Source: Rufibacter radiotolerans
GTDB taxonomy: Bacteria > Bacteroidota > Bacteroidia > Cytophagales > Hymenobacteraceae
Assembly (NCBI RefSeq): GCF_001078055.1
Contig: NZ_CP010777.1
Span: 186,001-250,000 of the forward strand
DNA length: 64,000 bases
Direction of reading: 5' to 3'
Part shown: positions 26,077 to 35,369 of the stretch, piece after piece
Layout of the letters: every line of letters starts with the position of its first letter
Numbering within the stretch: the first letter of the stretch is position 1
Position numbers and translations under genes: made by a program
Notes under the pieces: model-generated
The model's database searches: none
What the model saw: only the letters and a program-made list of their open reading frames with translations
What the model was told of the DNA's origin: nothing

Positions 26077-28110
26077 ATGAAATTTCAACTCACCTCAGAA
26101 TTCCAACCCACCGGAGATCAGCCCCGGGCCATAAAACAACTCACCCAGGGAGTACGCAGCGGCGAGCACGCGCAGGTATTGCTAGGCGCCACCGGTACCG
26201 GTAAAACGTTTACCGTGGCCAACCTCATCCAGGAAGTCCAGAAACCCACGCTGGTGCTGTGCCATAACAAAACCCTGGCCGCTCAGCTCTACGGCGAGTT
26301 CAAGCAATTCTTCCCTAACAACGCGGTAGAATACTTCATCTCCTACTATGACTACTATCAGCCCGAGGCCTACATCGCCTCCTCTGATGTGTTCATTGAG
26401 AAGGACCTGGCCATTAACGAAGAGATTGAAAAGCTTCGGCTCCATGCCACTTCGGCGCTGCTTTCTGGCAGAAGAGATGTGATCGTGGTGGCTTCCGTGT
26501 CCTGTATCTACGGTATCGGTAACCCCGAAGAATTCGGGAAGAACGTGATTCCGCTGGCGCTGGGCATGAAAGTAAGCCGCAACAACCTCCTGTACCAATT
26601 CGTGTCCATTCTCTACAGCCGCACCGAGGTAGAGTTCACACGTGGAACGTTCCGGGTGAAAGGCGATACCGTGGACATTTATCCGGCGTACGCCGATTTC
26701 GCCTACCGCATCTATTTCTGGGGCGATGAGATTGAGTCCATCCAGCGCATAGACCCGGAGAGTGGCCGCAAGCTGGCCGATGAGGAAAGCATCTCCCTGT
26801 TCCCGGCCAACCTGTTCGTGACTGGCAAAGACACGCTGCACCAGGCCATTAATGAGATTCAGTTTGACATGGTGGCCCAGCACGAGTACTTCCTCAAGGA
26901 GGGCCGTGACAACGAGGCCAAACGCATTAAGGAGCGTACCGAGTTTGACCTGGAGATGATCCGGGAGCTGGGCTACTGCTCGGGTATTGAGAACTACTCC
27001 CGCTACTTTGACCGCCGGGAACCCGGGGCGCGTCCCTTCTGCCTGCTTGACTATTTTCCAGATGATTTCCTGATGGTGATTGACGAGAGCCACGCAACCC
27101 TGCCACAAGTTCGCGCCATGTGGGGCGGTGACCGCTCACGCAAGACCGCGCTGGTAGAATACGGTTTCCGGCTGCCGGCCGCCATGGACAACCGCCCGCT
27201 CACGTTCAATGAGTTTGAGAGCGTCATGCACCAGGTCATCTTCGTGAGCGCCACGCCCGGCGACTACGAGATCCAGAAATCGGAAGGCGTGGTAGTGGAG
27301 CAGATCATCCGCCCGACGGGCTTATTGGACCCCGAGATTGAGGTGCGGCCCAGCCAGAACCAGATTGATGACCTGCTGGACGAAGTGGACAACCGCATTA
27401 AGAGAGGTGACCGCATTCTAGTGACTACCCTTACCAAACGCATGGCCGAGGAACTCACCAAGTACATGGAGCGCCTCAACATCAAGGTAAAATACATTCA
27501 CTCAGAGGTGAAGACCCTGGACCGCGTGGAGATTCTGCGGGAGCTGCGCCTGGGCGTCATTGACGTGCTCATTGGCGTAAACCTGCTTCGCGAAGGTCTG
27601 GATTTACCCGAGGTAAGTCTGGTTGCTATTCTGGATGCTGACAAAGAAGGCTTCCTGCGTGACCAGCGTTCCTTGATTCAGACCATTGGTCGGGCCGCGC
27701 GGAACGAGAACGGCAAGGTGATCATGTACGCCGACCGGATGACCGGGTCCATGCAGCGCTCCATTGACGAGACCAACCGCCGCCGCGCCGTTCAAATGGA
27801 GTATAACACGGAGCACGGTATCACGCCCAAGACCATCTACAAATCCAAGGAAGCCATTATGGACCAGACCTCCGTGGCCGACTCCAACAAGCGCGAGCCC
27901 AAAGCCTACGCCGGTCCGGATGAAAGCCTCATGTCCATTGCCGCAGACCCAGTAGTACAGTACATGAAGCGCGATGAGCTGGAGAAGGTGATCAAGAAAA
28001 CCGAGAAGCAGATGGAGGCCGCTGCCAAGGAACTGGACTTCCTGCAGGCCGCCAAATACCGTGATGAACTGGCAGAGCTCCGCAAGCTGCTCAAAGCCAA
28101 ACGGGACTAA
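26077..28110 (+). CDS. uvrB: UvrABC excinuclease subunit B
   Basis: The 677-residue damage-verification helicase of nucleotide excision repair. Walker A is GATGTGKT (37-44), the beta-hairpin motif [11 protein letters not shown] spans 90-100, the helicase box DESH is present ([11 protein letters not shown]), and motif VI reads QTIGRAARN. The C-terminal UVR domain ([23 protein letters not shown]) that binds UvrC is complete. It is a single-gene unit. No LexA-type operator was recognised near the start. Confidence 0.99.
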   Translation: MKFQLTSEFQPTGDQPRAIKQLTQGVRSGEHAQVLLGATGTGKTFTVANLIQEVQKPTLVLCHNKTLAAQLYGEFKQFFPNNAVEYFISYYDYYQPEAYIASSDVFIEKDLAINEEIEKLRLHATSALLSGRRDVIVVASVSCIYGIGNPEEFGKNVIPLALGMKVSRNNLLYQFVSILYSRTEVEFTRGTFRVKGDTVDIYPAYADFAYRIYFWGDEIESIQRIDPESGRKLADEESISLFPANLFVTGKDTLHQAINEIQFDMVAQHEYFLKEGRDNEAKRIKERTEFDLEMIRELGYCSGIENYSRYFDRREPGARPFCLLDYFPDDFLMVIDESHATLPQVRAMWGGDRSRKTALVEYGFRLPAAMDNRPLTFNEFESVMHQVIFVSATPGDYEIQKSEGVVVEQIIRPTGLLDPEIEVRPSQNQIDDLLDEVDNRIKRGDRILVTTLTKRMAEELTKYMERLNIKVKYIHSEVKTLDRVEILRELRLGVIDVLIGVNLLREGLDLPEVSLVAILDADKEGFLRDQRSLIQTIGRAARNENGKVIMYADRMTGSMQRSIDETNRRRAVQMEYNTEHGITPKTIYKSKEAIMDQTSVADSNKREPKAYAGPDESLMSIAADPVVQYMKRDELEKVIKKTEKQMEAAAKELDFLQAAKYRDELAELRKLLKAKRD

Positions 28111-28133
28111 TACTTCCTGATTTGTGGTAAATC

Positions 28134-28172
28134 CCTATTTTACGCCTGTTTCAAGAAAACCAGGCGTAAAAG
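28134..28172. repeat. Dispersed palindromic repeat, copy 6
   Basis: TTTTTACGCCTG TTTCAAGAAAA CCAGGCGTAAAA after uvrB. The centre differs from the GTTTTCCGGAAAAC core. Confidence 0.75.
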
Positions 28173-28232
28173 GGAAATAGCAGCTCCTACGAGTGTCTCT
28201 GCCAACAGCTATTAGTAACCTTAAAATACCCC

Positions 28233-28284
28233 TTAAACATGAAAGCCGTTCTGCATTTGGTTGCAGAGCGGCTTTTATGTTTTA
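28233..28284. terminator. Bidirectional terminator between uvrB and the oxidase operon
   Basis: TTAAACATGAAAGCCG..CTGCA pairs with TGCAG..CGGCTTTTATGTTTTAA across a short loop (TTTGGT), with a few unpaired bases. It lies between the convergent uvrB and molybdenum oxidase genes. Confidence 0.8.
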
Positions 28285-28295
28285 ATTAAACCAGG

Positions 28296-30542
28296 TTAAA
28301 TCAATTTATCCGGTGTGATAGGCAGTTCCCTGATCCGTTTGCCGCTGGCGTTGAAGATGGCGTTGGCAATGGCTGGGGCTACCCCGATGGTGGCAATCTC
28401 GCCGATGCCTTTGGTGCCGTTGGGGTTGTTGATCATATCAGGCTTGTTTACGAAGAGCGCTTCAATGTTTGGCGCATCAGCGTGCACGGGCAAATGGTAA
28501 TCGGCGAAGTCCTTGGTCACGTAGCGCCCGAAGCGGTGGTCCATGACGGCGCCTTCGGTGAGGGCCATGCCTATGCCGCCTACGGCGCCGCCAATCATCT
28601 GGTTGCCGGCGGTTTTGGGGTTGATGACGGTGCCGGCATCGGCGCAGGAAACCAGTTTGGTCACGCGAATCTGCCCGGTCATGGGGTGTACCTGCACCTC
28701 GGCAAAGTGCACCGAGAATGAGTACATGGAATACCGGGTTCGGGCATCGTCGGGCTTAGATTCCTCGGTTACCTCAATTTCCGGCAGGTTCTGTTGCTTT
28801 AGAATATCTGCGTAACTCAGGCGGGAAGAAGGGGCGCTTTTCAGGGAGACATAGCCGTCTTTGAACATCAGGGTCTCCAGCGTGGCGCCTTTGAAGGCAG
28901 TGTCTTTGTTGCCGGCCGCCATGCCCATGAGTTTCTGCTTGAGGGCCATACAGGCGGCGTGTACCGCCGAACCCACGCTGGCCACCGTAGCCGATCCGCC
29001 CTGGCTGGGCGAAGGCGGGTACAAAGAACTACCCAGTTCAAACACAATCTTCTCGGGGGCAATCCCCAGGTTCTGGGCCGCAATCTGTACCATGGCCGTG
29101 CCGGTTCCTGGGCCAATATCGGTGGTAGCGCTTTGCAGGACCAGCGTACCGTTATTATACAGCACGGCCTTTACCTTGGCCCGGCCGCGGTTCGCCCCGA
29201 AGGTGCCCACGCCCATGCCGTAGCCCACCAGCCACTCGCCGTTTTTCAGGGAGCCCGGTTTCAGTTGCCGTTTGCTCCAACCAATGCGCTCTGCGCCCAT
29301 CTGCATGGCCTCCGTGAGGTACTTGGTAGACCAGGGCAGGTTTTTCTCTGGGTCTTTGTCGGTGTGGTTTTTCAGGCGGAACTCCAGCGGGTCCATGCCA
29401 ATCACGTGGGCCATCTCGTCCATGGCAGATTCCAGCGCAAACGCCCCGGTTGCTTCGCCGGGACCGCGCATCCAGATGGGCGTGCTGATGTCCAGGGGCA
29501 GGATGCGGTAGCGGGTGGTCACGTTGGGGCTGGTGTACATCATGCGCGTCTGCTGCAGGGTACTCTCGGTGAACTCCTCATAAGAAGACGTCTGCCCAAT
29601 GGCCTCATGCGTGATGGCGGTGATTTTGCCGTCTTTGGTGGCGCTCATGCCCACTTTCTGCCAGGCGTGCGGCCGATACCCCACCATGGTGAACATCTGC
29701 TCGCGGGTGAGCATGAGTTTCACGGGGCGGTTTACTTTCTTGGCGGCCATAATGGCGGCCGTCTCGTGGGGCCAGGTGTGCAACCCGTTCCCGAAGGCGC
29801 CGCCCACAAACGTGGCAATCACCTTCACGTTCTCCACGGGTATGCCCCAGTCTTTAGCAAAGGCATTCTGAGTGCCAATGACCGCCTGCGTCTTGTCATA
29901 GACAGTAAGCTTGTTGTCGGCTTCCCAATGCGCAATGATGGCCTGCAGTTCCATGGGGTGGTGCACCTCCGTGGGAATCACGTACTCGCCCTCGACTTTG
30001 AGCGCCTCGGTTTTGTAGGCGTCTTCCTTGCCCCGGGTGTAATCTCCCAGCGGGTGCTTGGGGTTGCGCTGGGCGGCCGTGGGCAGAAAAGCCTTGGAGG
30101 TGTTTTTATTGAAATCGGTGGCGTGCTTCTCTTCAGTGTACTGTGCTTTTACCAGTTTGGCCGCGTACATGGCGCGCTCCAGGGTGTCTGCTATCACCAC
30201 GGCAATAGGCTGGTCGTTGAAATCTACCTCGTCATTGAAGAACACGCGGTGCGGCTGGCCCACGGGTTTGGGCTCAGAGGGATGCGCGGCCTGCACGTAG
30301 CCGGGTACTTTGGGCGCATTCTGGAAATGCAAAACGGCCAGTACGCCGGGGGAATTCTCGGCGCGTTTGGTGTCAATACTTTTAATGCGGCCTTTGGCAA
30401 TAGTGCTGCCCACCAGGACGGCGTGCGCCATGTTGGGCAACGCATATTCCGCGGAGTATTTGGCGGCGCCGGTAACTTTGAAGCGGCCATCTACCCGGTC
30501 CATGGGCTTGCCCACGTTATCTTGGAAGAAATAATCTTTCAT
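28296..30542 (-). CDS. Molybdopterin-binding subunit of a periplasmic aldehyde/xanthine-type oxidase
   Basis: The 748-residue large subunit carries the molybdenum cofactor in oxidases of the xanthine dehydrogenase family. Visible features are the substrate/cofactor block VGGAFGNGLHTWPHE (about 245-260), RGPGEATGAFALES, GPGTGTAMVQIAAQ, and the catalytic Glu in the C-terminal motif GTKGIGEIATIG. It lacks its own signal peptide; as in E. coli PaoC it would be carried out by the Tat signal of the small subunit. It is the third gene of a unit in the order 2Fe-2S, FAD, Mo. A large open frame on the opposite strand (28959-30563) is only its shadow. Confidence 0.95.
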   Translation of the reverse strand: MKDYFFQDNVGKPMDRVDGRFKVTGAAKYSAEYALPNMAHAVLVGSTIAKGRIKSIDTKRAENSPGVLAVLHFQNAPKVPGYVQAAHPSEPKPVGQPHRVFFNDEVDFNDQPIAVVIADTLERAMYAAKLVKAQYTEEKHATDFNKNTSKAFLPTAAQRNPKHPLGDYTRGKEDAYKTEALKVEGEYVIPTEVHHPMELQAIIAHWEADNKLTVYDKTQAVIGTQNAFAKDWGIPVENVKVIATFVGGAFGNGLHTWPHETAAIMAAKKVNRPVKLMLTREQMFTMVGYRPHAWQKVGMSATKDGKITAITHEAIGQTSSYEEFTESTLQQTRMMYTSPNVTTRYRILPLDISTPIWMRGPGEATGAFALESAMDEMAHVIGMDPLEFRLKNHTDKDPEKNLPWSTKYLTEAMQMGAERIGWSKRQLKPGSLKNGEWLVGYGMGVGTFGANRGRAKVKAVLYNNGTLVLQSATTDIGPGTGTAMVQIAAQNLGIAPEKIVFELGSSLYPPSPSQGGSATVASVGSAVHAACMALKQKLMGMAAGNKDTAFKGATLETLMFKDGYVSLKSAPSSRLSYADILKQQNLPEIEVTEESKPDDARTRYSMYSFSVHFAEVQVHPMTGQIRVTKLVSCADAGTVINPKTAGNQMIGGAVGGIGMALTEGAVMDHRFGRYVTKDFADYHLPVHADAPNIEALFVNKPDMINNPNGTKGIGEIATIGVAPAIANAIFNASGKRIRELPITPDKLI

Positions 30543-30559
30543 ATAGGAGAGGAGTGGGG

Positions 30560-31543
30560 TTAAACGGCGCCTGCCGCGTTTTTCAGGGCCTGCACCAGAA
30601 CGTTAGGGCCTAGTTTCAGTTTGAATTGGTTGTGCTCAAAGGCCTTCGCTCCGCGCATGGCTATCTCAGCGGCTTGCCGGAAAGAAGCTTCCGTGGCCGG
30701 TTTGCCAGCCAGGAACTGCTCGGCCTCCGTTAGGCGCCAGGGCTTGTGGGCCACCCCGCCCATGGCTAGTCTAGCAGATTTAATGGTGCCTCCGGCCAGG
30801 TCCAGGGCCGCAGCCACGGAGACCAAAGCAAACGCATAGGAATTGCGGTCCCGCACTTTCAGGTAATGCACGTATTTTTGGTACGGGTTCTCCGAGATAT
30901 CTACGGCCGTGATCAACTCGCCTTTCTGCAGGTTGGTGTCAATGTGCGGGGTATCGCCGGGCAGCCTGTGGAACTCCGCAAAGGGGATTTTTCTATCGCC
31001 TTTTGGCCCAGAGACCAGCACGGTAGCATCCAGTGCCACCAAGGCAATGTTCATGTCACTGGGGTTCACGGCAATACATTTATCACTGTGCCCGAAGATG
31101 GCGTGCATGCGGTTGTAGCCTTGCAGGGCGCTGCAGCCAGAGCCGGGTTCACGTTTGTTGCAGGGTGTGGCCAGGTCATAAAAGTAAGAACAGCGCACCC
31201 GTTGCATGATATTTCCACCTACAGTGGCCATGTTCCTAAGCTGCGCCGAGGCCCCTGCGTTGAGGGCCTGCGCCAGCAGCGGGTGTTTCTCCAGTATCAG
31301 TTTATCCTCGGCCACGGCGCTGTTCAGGGCAAGTGCCCCAATGCGAGTGTTGCCGTTTTCTTTCTCAATTTTGCGAAGTGGAAGCTTGTTGATGTCTACC
31401 AGTTTCTCAGGGTTCATGACCCCGCGTTTCATGAGGTCCAACAGGTTGGTGCCTCCGGCGATGAACATAGCGGTCTGGTCTTTGGCAACCGTATCAATGG
31501 CGGCCTGCGGCTTGCCGGGCTTTACGTATTGGAACGGGATCAT
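30560..31543 (-). CDS. FAD-binding subunit of the oxidase, with an inserted Cys cluster
   Basis: The 327-residue subunit transfers electrons between the iron-sulfur and molybdenum subunits. The FAD motifs are AGGTNLLDLMKRG and ATVGGNIMQ. Between the two lies an insert with four or more cysteines (RCSYFYDLATPCNKR, GSGCSAL, DKCIA), which matches the 4Fe-4S insert of E. coli PaoB rather than a simple CoxM subunit. Start ATGA overlaps the stop of the small subunit gene by four bases, and 17 bases separate it from the large subunit. Confidence 0.93.
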   Translation of the reverse strand: MIPFQYVKPGKPQAAIDTVAKDQTAMFIAGGTNLLDLMKRGVMNPEKLVDINKLPLRKIEKENGNTRIGALALNSAVAEDKLILEKHPLLAQALNAGASAQLRNMATVGGNIMQRVRCSYFYDLATPCNKREPGSGCSALQGYNRMHAIFGHSDKCIAVNPSDMNIALVALDATVLVSGPKGDRKIPFAEFHRLPGDTPHIDTNLQKGELITAVDISENPYQKYVHYLKVRDRNSYAFALVSVAAALDLAGGTIKSARLAMGGVAHKPWRLTEAEQFLAGKPATEASFRQAAEIAMRGAKAFEHNQFKLKLGPNVLVQALKNAAGAV

Positions 31544-32193
31544 ACTTTCTGCCCTCCGTTTTTAACTTCCTTGATGGCGTTGACAATGTTGGGGTAAGCC
31601 CCGCACCGACAGATATTTCCGCTCATGTACTCGCGAATCTCGTCGTCTGAACCGGCATGGCCTTCCTTGATACAGGCCACTGCGCTCATGATCTGCCCTG
31701 GGGTGCAATACCCGCACTGAAAGCCGTCATGCTTGATGAACGCCTCCTGCATGGGGTGTAATTTTTCGCCGTTGGCGAGGCCCTCAATGGTGGTGATTTT
31801 CTTGCCGTCCTGCATCACGGCCAGGGTCAGGCAGGAGTTCACCCGCTGCCCGTCTACGTGCACGGTGCAGGCGCCGCACTGACCGTAGTCGCAGCCTTTT
31901 TTGGTGCCGGTGAGGTGCAGTTGTTCGCGCAGCAAATCCAGTAGGGTGGTACGAGGTTCCACGGAAAGCTTTTGTTTTTTGCCGTTGATGTCCAGGGTTA
32001 CGTTCACCTTCTCAAAGGCATCGGCTATTTTTTCCTCCAGCTTCAGGTCGGCGGCTTTCACGGCAATGCCCGGGGTCAAGGCAAAGGCGGTGAGTACCGA
32101 GGACTGCTTGAGAAAGGACCGCCGGGCCTCAGAAATGCGCTGCCCGCCCGCGGCCGACGGCTGGTGTTGGTCAAGGTCTTTGTCTTGGGGCAT
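31540..32193 (-). CDS. 2Fe-2S subunit of the oxidase with Tat signal
   Basis: The 217-residue subunit carries a twin-arginine signal (EARRSFLKQSSVLTAFAL) that would take the folded heterotrimer to the periplasm. The first 2Fe-2S cluster is bound by GCDYGQCGACTVHVDG and a later Cys in VNSCL; the second by CGYCTPGQ and ICRCGAY. It is the first gene of the operon. The order and features match PaoABC of E. coli, an aldehyde detoxifying oxidase. The maturation chaperone (PaoD/XdhC type) is not in the window. Confidence 0.95.
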   Translation of the reverse strand: MPQDKDLDQHQPSAAGGQRISEARRSFLKQSSVLTAFALTPGIAVKAADLKLEEKIADAFEKVNVTLDINGKKQKLSVEPRTTLLDLLREQLHLTGTKKGCDYGQCGACTVHVDGQRVNSCLTLAVMQDGKKITTIEGLANGEKLHPMQEAFIKHDGFQCGYCTPGQIMSAVACIKEGHAGSDDEIREYMSGNICRCGAYPNIVNAIKEVKNGGQKV

Positions 32194-32297
32194 ATAGTAA
32201 GTAATTATGGGCTGATTGAAGATGTAGTATACGTAGGTACATGCTTAGAAACCATCTAAATTAGGAAGTGTTTGGCAACTAAGGTTCTAAGTCTTTT

Positions 32298-32335
32298 ATT
32301 TTTGGCCTGTTTTGGCCAAAACAGCCTCAAAACAG
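32298..32335. repeat. Dispersed palindromic repeat, copy 7
   Basis: ATTTTTGGCCT GTTTTGGCCAAAAC AGCCTCAAAACAG. The core reads GTTTTGGCCAAAAC instead of GTTTTCCGGAAAAC, keeping the palindrome. Confidence 0.8.
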
Positions 32336-32377
32336 AAAATGCTTGGGTAAGTATCTGTTTCCAAGATGCCCGCGCCG

Positions 32378-32385
32378 TATCTTTG
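32378..32385 (+). promoter_or_regulatory. Predicted -7 element for the GNAT gene
   Basis: TATCTTTG, exact match to the -7 consensus, 24 bases before the chosen ATG at 32410. It supports that start over the upstream ones in the same frame. Confidence 0.5.
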
Positions 32386-32409
32386 CCCCTTATCCGTAGC
32401 GTACTTTCC

Positions 32410-32946
32410 ATGGCCTTTTCTTCTACAGATTCCGTTTTTACCTTTCGCCCCGGCACCGTGGCTGATGCCCCTTTGCTCGCTGATCTGGGCTGGCGCACCT
32501 TTGACGAAACCTTTGCCACCTACAACAAACCTGAGGACATGGAAGCCTTTCACCCCACCATGTACGCCCCCGAGCTTCAGGCCGCCGAGCTGGCCGAGGC
32601 TGAGACGGAGTTTCTGATAGTGGAGGTAAATGGCGAGGCCGTGGCCTATGTGAAATGGAACACCGCCCCGGCTCCCGCCGAGATTCCTGGGCAAAAGCCC
32701 TTCCAGATTAGCCGCCTGTATTTACTGCAAGCCTGGACCGGCCGCGGATTGGGGGATAAACTGATGCAACTGAGTTTAGAAAAGGCCAAAGAGAACGGGC
32801 ACGACGTGGTATGGCTCACGGTGTGGGAAAGCAACGAGCGGGCCATCCGGTTCTACCAGAAATACGGGTTCAAGGAAGCCGGGGAACTGACCTTCGTGCT
32901 GGGCCAGGATGTGCAGCGGGATTTGTATATGATGCGGGAGGTGTAA
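32410..32946 (+). CDS. GNAT-family N-acetyltransferase
   Basis: The start is placed at ATG 32410 (MAFSSTDSVFTFRPG), because the region upstream in frame contains a dispersed repeat and the promoter. The 178-residue protein has the GNAT fold: acetyl-CoA-binding segment YLLQAWTGRGLGDKLM (motif A, with R-G-x-G) and motif B WESNERAIRFYQKYGFKEAGE. The substrate is unknown; small GNATs of this type often modify polyamines or amino acids. It is a cytoplasmic protein in a single-gene unit. Confidence 0.9.
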   Translation: MAFSSTDSVFTFRPGTVADAPLLADLGWRTFDETFATYNKPEDMEAFHPTMYAPELQAAELAEAETEFLIVEVNGEAVAYVKWNTAPAPAEIPGQKPFQISRLYLLQAWTGRGLGDKLMQLSLEKAKENGHDVVWLTVWESNERAIRFYQKYGFKEAGELTFVLGQDVQRDLYMMREV

Positions 32947-32957
32947 ACCAATCTTCC

Positions 32958-35174
32958 TTACACCACCAATAACCCCCGTTCCCGCAACTCCAGCCACGTA
33001 TCGGTAATCAGGAACTCCTGGAAGGTGAACATTTGCCCAGCTGGGTAATCCTCAGCCATGTCTTTCAACAAGTACTTAGTGCCGTAGTCTTCAGACAAGC
33101 GGGTGAGCCAGGTAAAGAGCCATTGTCCTACCTCCGGCGAGGTTTTGATTTCGTACTCCTCCGTTTTCTCGGTGAAAACGAGCACGGCATTCTGGAAGGT
33201 GCGGCCTTTCTTGGTTTTGGTCTGGATATCCAGTTCCGGGGCATGGCCCAACCAGAAAACGCGTAGGTTTTGCTTTTCCGCATCAGGTTTGCCTAAAGTT
33301 TCCACGGCCTGGGCAATCAAAGTACGGGGCAACGAGACACGGGGAACCTTGAAGTCAAACCAGAAGGAAAGCGGCTCCTCCAGCCCAATACCGTGCATAA
33401 AATTATAGAGCGCCTTCGCCAGGCCGGGGCCGTACAGTTCATGGTCGGCACCTTGCGGGTCATCGTGCCAAAGGTCATTATCGGCGAACAGGCCGGGTTC
33501 CGGGCCTACTTTCACCACGCCGTATTTCTCAGGGTTTTTGCCTACGGGGCTGTGCGCCGTCATGGAGAACCGGTGCCAGTAGCCAGACTGGATCACGTTC
33601 TGCTCAAACAGCTGCCGCACAATCTCCAGGGAGTCAATGGTTTCCTGCGCGGTCTGCGTAGGGAAGCCGTACATCAAATAGGCGTGCACCATAATGCCGG
33701 CGGCGGTAAAGTCGCGGGTCACGCGGGCTACCTGAGCAATGCTCACGCCTTTCTCCATCTTCGCCAGCAAGCGGTCTGAGGCCACTTCCAAACCTCCCGA
33801 CACGGCAATACAGCCACTGGCTGCCAGCAGACGGCACAAGTCTGCGCTAAAGGTTTTCTCAAACCGGATGTTTCCCCACCAGGTAATCTTTACTCCCCGG
33901 CGCAATAGTTCAATGGCCAAATCACGCAGGGCCAGGGGCGGGGCGGCCTCATCCACGAAGTGGAAACCGGTTTGCCCCGTCTGCGCAATTATCTGCTCAA
34001 TGCGGTCTACCAGCAGGGTAGAAGGCGCCGTCTCGTAGCGCGAAATATAATCCAGGGTGATGTCACAGAAAGAGCAGCGCTTCCAGTAGCAGCCGTGGGC
34101 AATGGTAAGTTTGTTCCAGCGGCCATCTGACCAGAGGCGGTGCATGGGGTTGAGCACCTCTACCACGCTCAGGTAGTCGTGCAGCCGTAAATCGCTGTAA
34201 TCGGGCGTTCCTACCTCGGTATGCGGGATATCGGCGTCCTGGGCACCGTTGAGGAATCGCACCTGACCGTCCTGCAACAGGAACGTGCGTTGCAGTTGCT
34301 CCTGGTCCCGCTGCCCCTGGAAATGTTCCAGCAGTTTGAGCCACGGGCCTTCGCCATCATCCAGGGTGATATAATCTATATACTTGAAAACCCGCGGCTC
34401 GCGCAAGGTCCTGAGTTCAGTGTTGGGGTAACCGCCGCCCATCAGGGTTTTGATGTTCGGGTACTTCTGCTTGATAAGCTGGGCCAGACGCAGCGCCCCG
34501 TACAAGTTGCCGGGGAACGGCACCGAGAAACCTACCACCTCGGGCTGAACTTCCTGCAGGCGCTCGTCCAGAAGATCCAGCAGCATTTGGTCTACCAGGT
34601 TGGGTGTGGTCTGCAGCTCGTTTTCCAGCGGGTCAAAAGACGTGGCGCTCATGGCCAGTTTATCGGCGTAGCGGCTAAAGCCGAAGTGGGGGCAAACAGT
34701 TTCCTTGATTAAGTCCGCGAGGTCCTCCAGGTAAAGGGTGGCCAGGTACTGGGCGCGGTCTGTGATGCCCATGGTCCCGAAGGCTTCTTCCAGGTCAGCG
34801 AGCTGCAGAAACCGGCTGGCCTCCGGCAGAAAGGAACCCATGGCAATAGGGTGGGCCAGGGTACTGTCGCGACCCTGCAGGAATTTGATGACCGGCTCAA
34901 TGGTGTCCAGATACGACCTCCGCAGCCGCAGCATGCGCTGGCTGTTATCGGAAAGTTCATAGCTACCGTCCAGAATGGTTTGGAATACCTGGGTCAGGCC
35001 GTTGCGGGAGAACAGCCGCAGCACCAGCTCCAGACCAAAATCTGCCTGCGTCACGTCAAACCCGCGGCCTGTTAAAAAGCCTTTGATATAGGCAGTGGCG
35101 GGGTAAGGCGTATTGAGCTGCGTGAGCGGCGGGGTAATGAGCAGGATTTTAGGAGCGGCAGTCAAAGGAATCAA
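32958..35174 (-). CDS. B12-binding-like radical SAM protein
   Basis: The 738-residue protein has an N-terminal nucleotide/B12-binding-like domain (residues about 10-260: ILLITPPLTQ, VVGFSVPFPGNLYGALRLAQL, TLMGGGYPNTE) without the DxHxxG cobalt-ligating motif, followed by the radical SAM domain. The iron-sulfur cysteines are 362, 367 and 370 (HGCYWKRCSFCDI), a CX4CX2C spacing in place of the usual CX3CX2C. The start is a TTG (35174; MIPLTAAPK) since no ATG is near, and the -7 element at 35182-35189 leaves almost no leader. Function is unknown; relatives include methyltransferases and cyclisation enzymes. Confidence 0.8.
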   Translation of the reverse strand: MIPLTAAPKILLITPPLTQLNTPYPATAYIKGFLTGRGFDVTQADFGLELVLRLFSRNGLTQVFQTILDGSYELSDNSQRMLRLRRSYLDTIEPVIKFLQGRDSTLAHPIAMGSFLPEASRFLQLADLEEAFGTMGITDRAQYLATLYLEDLADLIKETVCPHFGFSRYADKLAMSATSFDPLENELQTTPNLVDQMLLDLLDERLQEVQPEVVGFSVPFPGNLYGALRLAQLIKQKYPNIKTLMGGGYPNTELRTLREPRVFKYIDYITLDDGEGPWLKLLEHFQGQRDQEQLQRTFLLQDGQVRFLNGAQDADIPHTEVGTPDYSDLRLHDYLSVVEVLNPMHRLWSDGRWNKLTIAHGCYWKRCSFCDITLDYISRYETAPSTLLVDRIEQIIAQTGQTGFHFVDEAAPPLALRDLAIELLRRGVKITWWGNIRFEKTFSADLCRLLAASGCIAVSGGLEVASDRLLAKMEKGVSIAQVARVTRDFTAAGIMVHAYLMYGFPTQTAQETIDSLEIVRQLFEQNVIQSGYWHRFSMTAHSPVGKNPEKYGVVKVGPEPGLFADNDLWHDDPQGADHELYGPGLAKALYNFMHGIGLEEPLSFWFDFKVPRVSLPRTLIAQAVETLGKPDAEKQNLRVFWLGHAPELDIQTKTKKGRTFQNAVLVFTEKTEEYEIKTSPEVGQWLFTWLTRLSEDYGTKYLLKDMAEDYPAGQMFTFQEFLITDTWLELRERGLLVV

Positions 35175-35181
35175 TTTTGGG

Positions 35182-35189
35182 CAAAGATA
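35182..35189 (-). promoter_or_regulatory. Predicted -7 element of the radical SAM gene
   Basis: TATCTTTG on the minus strand, exact consensus, ending only 7 bases before the TTG start codon. This predicts a leaderless or nearly leaderless mRNA, or a start codon slightly inside. Confidence 0.5.
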
Positions 35190-35238
35190 CTACAAAGCGG
35201 GCTGAGTCTGGAGTTCTGAGGTATGCCTTTCAAAAAGC

Positions 35239-35277
35239 CGTTTTAGGGCCATTTTCCGGAAAACAGGTCCAAAACGC
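35239..35277. repeat. Dispersed palindromic repeat, copy 8
   Basis: CGTTTTAGGGCC ATTTTCCGGAAAAC AGGTCCAAAACG upstream of the radical SAM gene. Confidence 0.88.
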
Positions 35278-35369
35278 AACGCAGGATAAGTGAGGAAGAA
35301 ACAGCATTAGCAGGGTTTAGGTTCGATGCGGGAAAGTGGGTAGGAAATCTACTGGCTCAACTTCTTCCA

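Noticed and set aside
26182-27108. 308-codon open frame antisense to uvrB
   Set aside because: No motif; complete overlap with a certain gene in the other strand.
28959-30563. 534-codon open frame on the plus strand
   Set aside because: It lies wholly opposite the molybdenum subunit gene, is rich in Gly/His/Val from reverse reading of a GC-rich gene, and shows no domain. It is a shadow.
35290-35345. GGTTCGATGCGGG resembling a tRNA T-arm
   Set aside because: No acceptor stem or anticodon arm could be paired around it.
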